This document shows, piece after piece, positions 57,839-64,000 of a stretch of 64,000 nt of DNA; within the stretch, counting starts at the first letter, position 1, and every line of letters starts with the position of its first letter. The notes under the pieces were generated by a model. That model was not told the origin of the DNA, ran no database searches, and saw only the letters and a program-made list of their open reading frames with translations. Made by a program: the position numbers and the translations under genes. Source of the DNA: Phaeotremella fagi (taxonomy: Eukaryota > Basidiomycota > Tremellomycetes > Tremellales > Phaeotremellaceae); assembly GCA_001599715.1 (NCBI GenBank), contig BCHU01000012.1, positions 62,001 through 126,000 of the forward strand, given 5' to 3'.

Positions 57839-60216
57839 CTAATTTCTCTTCAATCTGAATAACGTTCCCAAAGCACCCAAAGTCCCAAGTAAATATAAGA
57901 AAAGCTTTGTTATTTTCCATCTAACTCTCAATTTCCTTTCGTGTTCGACAGAGACCGGTCTAGCGTAAGGTGTTCCGGCGTTCAAAATGAAGCTGTTGAG
58001 CTTGACTGCCCATGCTGCTATGGGGGGATATCGTGATGACATGATGAATTCGAGGCTATGGGTATGACGTTAGGTTTTGAGTTGTTTGGTGAAAGGGAAT
58101 ACGTACTAGTATGGGATTTCCAAAACGGCTTTTGAGAAGAATCAGCTGAAAATTGAGGTCGGTGAACAACAGCTAACTCACCTTTTGAATGGCTGAATGT
58201 GTTGAATCCATACTCGCCATGATAGTTACCCCCTATTCAGCGTCAGTAATGAACAAAACCAATCTACAACATGACTCACATCCACTATCGCCGACACCGC
58301 CAAAAGGAAGATGCCGTGCTAAAAGGTTATTAGTTACTGAAATATCCCCTACAATGTGTATGAACCCACAGATTGTTGCATAGCCAAAATCGTTCCAAGT
58401 AGCTGACCCACTGGTCGTCTCATTGACCACTAATAGTTTGTCAGTTCAGATTATCCCCGATTAGCAAACAACTGACCCTTGTCAAATACAGATCGCTTGC
58501 TTGAGCAGACGTAAAGCGCTAAAGGACGAGGTCTAGCATTGATATAATCGATCGCTGCTTGAATGTCCTGTGATTTATGTCAGTTGGTCGTATCTATCGC
58601 AGGATAGCAACTCACCTCAACAGGTATAATAGGAATGACCAAACCAAAAATCTCTTCATCGACCAACTTCCCGGTCTCACCTAAACCCCCCTCGTTGAGT
58701 TTTACCAAATGAATTCCCATTCTTCTTGTATTTTTATCCAATTCCCCACGATAGACTAATTTACCTTCTGACTCAGCTTTATCGATCATGGAAGTTAAAC
58801 GATCGAGGTCGGGGCCAGATCTGATTGCTGTATTAGTATGTCCAGATGTGAGTGCGGACAGAGGGGACGGTGCTGGTGGGTAAAAACTATCCAAGCTGAA
58901 CATATTCGTAAGTTTCATCTAAACGGTAAAGGAGATGCACTTACGTCTTTTTACATTCTGCGATGAATTCATCCACTCGGTCTTTAACGCAAAGAATGTA
59001 ATCGGGGGAGACTAAAATCTCCCTTCAGTTGACTACTTTGAAGAAAGCGCGACAACTGACGTACCACACATCTAGAACATATGAGCTTTATCCGAAACTC
59101 AAGATCTACACAACATACCTGACCAGCACCCAAAGACTTGATACTAAACATCCTCTTAGTTGTAATTTCCAAATTAGCGCAAGACGAGACGATGACAGGA
59201 CTCTTTCCTCCAAGCTACAATGGTCAGAATGGCTGAATCGCTGTATAACTCACTTCCAAAGTAGTAGGGGTAAGAGTTTTAGCAGCAGCTTCAGCAACAA
59301 TCTTGCCAACTCTACCAGATCCTGTGAAGATGACTGAAAATATAATCAGCTTGAATCCAAGCGAGTGAGATTGAAGCTGATATACCATGTCCCCATTGCT
59401 TTTCCATTAGTTTGGTTGAGTGTTCGGCAGCTCCTACAACGACAACATAGGATTCTGGATCAAGATATTTGGGTAATAAAGACGCTAGAAGGGCAGTTGA
59501 TGATGGAGCAAGCTCGGATGGCTATACGTTGTAGGTGTTAGATAATCACAGGCGAACGTCACCTACTTTGATGACAGCGGGACAACCTGCGGCGATAGCG
59601 CCGACCAATGGACTCAGACAGAGTTGCCATGGATAGTTCTATGGTATTGGATCAGTTGAGGATACCAAAAGTCTTCGTTCCGGAAACTGACCCAAGGGGA
59701 GATTATCAGAGCGACGCCCTTGGGCTGCTTTCTAACCTTGGCAGCTGAAACGAATGGTCAGTCTGTAGATTGTGCGGAACTTACCAAACGTTGCAAACCC
59801 AATCATAGCATCACTTCTTCTACTCTCATCTTTCATCCACTTGGGTAATCGTTTGATAGCTAATTCTATTTCACCTAAGATTGGCCAAAGCTATCAAATC
59901 TATCAGTTATATCTCCAAGAGATTATCGACACAACTGACATCACTTAATAGAACATCCAAATGACCTCTCCCAAGGTCTTTCTTCAAAGCTTCTTGGATA
60001 GCAGCTTCATTGTCTTTGATAAGATATCCCAATTGTTTGAGATTGAACACTCGATAATCGATAGAGTGGGTGACGTTAGTTGAGAATCTAGCTTGGAGTT
60101 TTGCGTAGATCTGAAATGCGGGAGCTTAGCTGTGAAACCTGGTCGAGGTATCAGTGTTTTGGACTCACCTCATCGATGTCCTCTAGAGGTGTATCTACCA
60201 TCTCTAGAGTTGGCAT
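57839..60216 (-). CDS. Tail-anchored class-3 (fatty) aldehyde dehydrogenase
   Basis: Seventeen exons: 60169-60216, 59940-60110, 59785-59890, 59692-59744, 59567-59638, 59386-59521, 59254-59333, 59119-59214, 59066-59072, 58945-59011, 58616-58895, 58477-58567, 58370-58429, 58280-58318, 58182-58232, 58107-58128, 57839-58055; 531 residues with all phases consistent. ALDH3-type motifs: [51 protein letters not shown], the catalytic [54 protein letters not shown]. The C-terminal LFLYLLGTLGALGTLF is a membrane anchor, as in yeast Hfd1 and human ALDH3A2. Oxidises long-chain aldehydes, e.g. from sphingolipid breakdown. The catalytic Cys is encoded by a 7-nt exon. Confidence 0.9.
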
Positions 60217-60533
60217 TGTTGATTTTATTCTCTTAGTTGTGGAGAATGAGATAGATAGATAGTTGAAATTGGAATAGTTGTATCTACTGACTGTTTGCCG
60301 GCTACTAAATTCAACCGAGTCAGTGAAGAGTGGCAAGTGGCATCAAGCACAAGGAGGTGTGATGAGCTGAGGGTGAAGGTAAGGTGGAGGTGCACAGACC
60401 TCATAACAGGCCACATTATGACAAGCAGCCGCACAGACCTGGTTGAATCAACCGCAATAAATCAATTAGACAGTTTGTACATGATCTTTCGTATCTCACT
60501 AATCAATTCCAAACACCATCCCCAGTTGTCATC
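60217..60533. promoter_or_regulatory. Divergent promoter, ALDH and DUF4211-like gene
   Basis: About 320 bp between divergent start codons. No motif claimed. Confidence 0.35.
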
Positions 60534-61911
60534 ATGACCGAAGTTGGTGACTCTTCTTCAGATCCTAGTCCACCGAACCCATATCCAACTCGACCGAATG
60601 TTGTACGAAACTCTCATTCATCAGAGGAAGATCTCGGTAATCAAGGACCTGGTCATGGTGGAAGTTCTGGTGGTTCTGGAGATTCAAGCTCAACTGGATC
60701 ATCCTCATCCTCACCACGTTTCAACACTGGATCGGATGACAGCAGTAGTTCCCATACCCCAGAGTTCGAAGAGATATCCCATGAATTACGAATACTAGTT
60801 CGTAAGTGACCCCTCTCCTCCTTGTTTCGAGGCTTAACCAGATACCATAGCTAGATACGTTCAAGGAAGACGTAGCAAAAAAAATCATTATCGAGGAATA
60901 AATTTCCTAAGATTCATCTTAATCTCTTTCTCAATCTTTGAAAGATTAGATGAAGGAAAGATCAAAGACTTATTATCAGATGATTATTTTAATAGACCGT
61001 GGAGAGAGTTGAAGAAGAGTTTTCGAGTTATTGGTCAAGCTTTGAGAGGAGTTAGTTGGGGTAAAACTAGAATTAGTGGGTTGATGATGTCGAATTTAAG
61101 AAGTGAGTCAGATTTTTTGCTCACAACGAGTCAATGTACAAACTGATAACAAACAATTCTAGCATTCCCAGAAATTGAAATTGAATACTTCGACTCGAAA
61201 ACGATCTGTCAAGCTTGTAATCGATACGACGTTACTCGAAAACAATTCACCAAAATCAAATTGAGTGGTGAAGCTTACGATCCACTGTCATTTGTCAGTT
61301 GCTAATTTACGCTGGATGTTGGACCATCAACTGATAAATCCGTTCAACAGAGATCCAAACCTGCTGGTAACGACGATGAATCTGTCGATAGTGATGGACA
61401 TCTACAAGGGAATTCAAACGCATCATTCACAGTTGGTAAGCTGCCAGACGTAAATTTTCGTCGTAGCTGATATCAGAAAGCCTCAACATGTTTCAGAATG
61501 GCGACTGAATCACATTCCATAACACATTATTGTGGGTCTCTCCTTCATCCGAACACAGGAGTACTTGACCCACTAATCTCGACAGTATACACGAGATTCC
61601 GAAAATTCTACAACGAGCAGTTCATTCCACTAATGAACTCGGATGAAGATCTAGAAGGTTTACATCCACCCACACAAGAAGACAAAACCGATCTATCAGT
61701 TTTACTGAATTATTTCGTTGAAAATCGGGAAGCTAAAAAAGTTAGTTTGCATATTCACGACTGTCATGTTTGGAGATGTCATACTAAATACCAGTTCTTT
61801 TAGATGATGACAGATATCGATGAAAAGCTGAGAAGTGTTCGAACGAGACGTAGAGATAAACTCGCGCTTTCACTTGATAACAAATACCTAGGTGGTTTGA
61901 GAAGAAGATAA
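60534..61911 (+). CDS. DUF4211-domain-like nuclear protein
   Basis: Exons 60534-60801, 60851-61102, 61163-61293, 61351-61449, 61477-61740, 61804-61911; 373 residues. The N-terminal 90 residues are Ser/Gly/Pro-rich. The conserved part has NFLRFILISFSIFERL, then PEIEIEYFDSKTICQACNRYDV with a Cys-x2-Cys knuckle, KIKLSGEAYDPLSF, and FTVGKLPDKASTCFRMATESHSITHYCGSLLHP, matching what I recall of the DUF4211 pattern. The C-terminus is basic (LRSVRTRRRDK, LGGLRRR). The fourth junction is uncertain: either a 27-nt intron (61450-61476) or a 45-nt one with a weaker donor (61432-61476); both keep frame. Function unknown, probably nuclear. Confidence 0.65.
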
Positions 61912-62040
61912 GATGCAGTAGGTTGGTAGTATACTGTAAGGAGAGAGGTTGTTAAGTAGTTTCGAGTGATCTCATTAATGTGGTAAAGACTATACATCAT
62001 ACGAGTTGCTGTATACTAAAGCCAAGTATGCTGTATATTC

Positions 62041-62422
62041 GTGCAGTGTCATTGCATATTATTTGTACATCAGATCGAGAAGTTTCATTTCCCATGCATT
62101 CAGTATTTCAGTATCATATCTGTGCATACAGTGAAAAGAAATAGTAAACAAAACTACTCACCTCAAGTACAAGCAAAGAAGAAACCGGTCGAGATCTGGA
62201 AAAAAGTAAGAATTAAACGCCGGTAGACCTGCTTCAACATCCATCACTGAAGCATACTGTAAATGCTCACACCATTTTCAGCAAACAAAAGATCTTCTCA
62301 GACGTCCACCCGATAATGGATTCTTAGCATTTCATCCTCGAGATTATCCAAAACTTCTCAGCCCTATTTTGTCAGAAACACACCTCATCGATATTGTATC
62401 ATCTGATCCAAACAATCTTTGA
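62041..62422 (+). CDS. Possible small gene, start unknown
   Basis: The segment 62282-62422 reads QTKDLLRRPPDNGFLAFHPRDYPKLLSPILSETHLIDIVSSDPNNL and stop. A good acceptor before it pairs with GTAAGA after KKPVEIWKK (around 62205) in phase 0. The composition is protein-like and the splice is convincing, but no ATG with clear context was found; the open frame reaches back to at least 62041 and the true first exon may be shorter or spliced. I do not recognise the family. Could also be an extra 3' exon set of the gene upstream. Confidence 0.35.
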
Positions 62423-62789
62423 AGTATATCATAGAAAGGGAATGGGAATCGCCAGCACGAGAAAAGAAAGGGAATGCATGAGAAATTGAAATGATGTTCT
62501 TTTTCTTGGGAAGACAGAAATGAAGAACATGAAAGAATAAAATGATGTATCCCGCTTTGTGAGACTCCTTCCCAATTTTTACAAGTAACTCTCCAATCTT
62601 CAACTGTGACACCAACTCCCAGACTCTACACCTTCAGCCATAATATCTTCAATCGCACATCTTTCCCCTAAAACGAAACTGCTATTCCAAGACCATCCAC
62701 TAAACCACAATCTCGATCAGTTATCATCAACCAAAGATCCAAAACCCTGATGAAGAAAGAACGGAAAACCCCAATCACCACCCGATCAT
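62423..62789. other. Intergenic, nothing recognised
   Basis: About 370 bp between two converging reading frames. Confidence 0.35.
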
Positions 62790-64000
62790 CTACTTCCTCC
62801 CACGTTCGCTCAACCATTCTTTAAACAAACCATCCAAACTCCTAGAGATCAAACCCAAAGGTAAACTCTTGATGATATCAGAAATCTTCTCCTCGACTAC
62901 ACCCTTCTTCTCCCCAGCTTTCTGAGCATAATCAGTAGTCAATCGATACATTGCCAAAATGGCTAAAGAAACATGTGTTTGATGTGAGGCGTAAGGTGAA
63001 TCCGATTTAATTGCTGATGCCAATGTTCCGAATCCATTCGATGAATTTGAAGTGGTTGTTGATGAACTTCTATCACCTCTTGTTAGGCGTAATAATATTT
63101 CTAAGAGATTGTTCGGATCTTCCAAGAGTGATTGAATGAAAGCTTTTCGATCGGATATCGGTCCCGCTGATGATGAACTTGTCCATCCTTCCAGAATCGA
63201 TTGTAAAGTTGGTGGCTATACTCTGTCAGACTCCGAGTTCAACATCTCACAAACCAACTTACAGGATCAGGATCGACAATTTCCAACTTCCCTTTCCATC
63301 CAGCTTCAGAATTGCTGATACGACCGAATTGCTCGTATAACCAATCATCAGCTGAATTAGTCCTACACCATTTAGGTTCGCTGAGTGGTTTCTTCTTGTT
63401 GAGATAGACGGTAAACGTCAAGGTAGTTTCCGTTGACTGGGAGGGTGATACTCGATGTAACGGTGGTAGTGTCTGAGAATTTGACGCGGCGTAAAGATCG
63501 TTTAATTGTTGAGACGAAGTCGAAACAAAGCGCTGTTCAACTTGATCATAGGTCTCGACCTAAAACATATCAGCTTAATTTCGAACTCAATCAACGTGGA
63601 CATACCAAAATACCTCGAGGTAGTTCAGCCGTAGGAGCTACCTCCGCGTCCTTCTCTTCTTTAACATCATCACTAACGACCTCTTCCTGTTTAGCGATTT
63701 CAGGAGTGACAACGATTTTCAAAACAATCTCAATTTTCCCCAACGAGCGATAAATGCGAACCTTCTCCACCAGCTCCGCGTCGAAACACAATCGTCTCGA
63801 ACTTTCCTGGTAAAGAATACTCAAACGGTTCGTAGAAGGTACCCCACTTTTGTTACCGGTAGATTCAGCTTTGACACTAGAGATATCCTCCTCGTTCGAG
63901 TCCGTTGAACTGGCCGAATATCGACGTGCTTTAACGGGTCGGGAGCTGTATGCTGAAGCGGTATTTTGCGCTGAGACAGCGAGAGCAGCGGCCAGCTCAG
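62790..64000 (-). CDS. Unknown conserved-looking protein (5' part outside window)
   Basis: Three exons visible on the minus strand: 63606 to the window edge, 63264-63559, 62790-63215. The protein enters reading ELAAALAVSAQNTASAYSSRP, passes a Ser-rich stretch, then a beta-rich-looking region (RLCFDAELVEKVRIYRSLGKIEIVLKIVV; TTLTFTVYLNKKKPLSEPKW), a DDWLYEQFGRI segment, and a helical C-terminus (LQSILEGWTSSS, RKAFIQSLLEDPNNLLEILLRLTRGDR, SLDGLFKEWLSERGRK). Introns are GT-AG and in phase. No known domain recognised. The start lies beyond position 64000. Confidence 0.65.

Noticed and set aside
1..64000. Search for CRISPR arrays, transposases, reverse transcriptases, rRNA and tRNA genes
   Set aside because: None seen by eye: no regular spaced repeats, no DDE or RT motifs, no convincing tRNA cloverleaf. 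Short RNA genes could still be missed without a computed scan.

Overview
The window is fungal nuclear DNA. Almost every conserved gene is cut by many short GT-AG introns (about 33-65 nt), genes are packed on both strands, and the gene content is that of a basidiomycete yeast. Intron style, gene set and protein flavour suggest a tremellomycete (Cryptococcus/Kwoniella-like), but this is an inference. Exon models were built by hand from splice sites and reading-phase arithmetic. Where a full exon list is given, the summed lengths are divisible by three and no internal stop remains.

Layout. 1-8.7 kb is housekeeping: the 3' part of a rhamnogalacturonan lyase (PL4), a BAH-PHD chromatin reader, mitochondrial tRNA 2-thiouridylase (MTU1/SLM3), UTP23 and a SUZ-domain protein. 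9.5-12.3 kb holds a tandem array of an unrecognised paralogous family (family A; third copy frameshifted). 12.6-24.3 kb is conserved: an AIM32-like 2Fe-2S protein, RPB4, a large DH-BAR-SH3 Rho-GEF and a TRK potassium transporter. 24.6-29.8 kb holds four members of a second unknown family (family B) and a nonsense-mutated family A copy. 30.1-37.8 kb looks like a small metabolic cluster: Zn2Cys6 regulator, MFS transporter of the allantoate/anion-cation symporter type, and an FAD-dependent DAO-type oxidoreductase. 37.9-45.7 kb carries phosphomevalonate kinase (ERG8), an AVT-type vacuolar amino-acid transporter and a secreted/TM/SH3 surface protein. 46.3-54.7 kb is a second accessory block: three broken family B genes, then five intronless family C genes. 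55-64 kb returns to conserved genes: a small mitochondrial protein, a secreted Cys-rich protein, a tail-anchored class-3 aldehyde dehydrogenase with 17 exons, a DUF4211-like nuclear protein, a possible small gene and a partial unknown.

The most unusual content is the set of about 16 genes in families A, B and C. I recognise no known domain in them. They sit in local clusters, some copies clearly share upstream DNA, and at least six are disabled by a single lesion, while the conserved genes modelled here are intact. This looks like a rapidly turning-over, lineage-specific gene system. A second notable item is a 7-nt microexon that supplies the catalytic cysteine of the aldehyde dehydrogenase.
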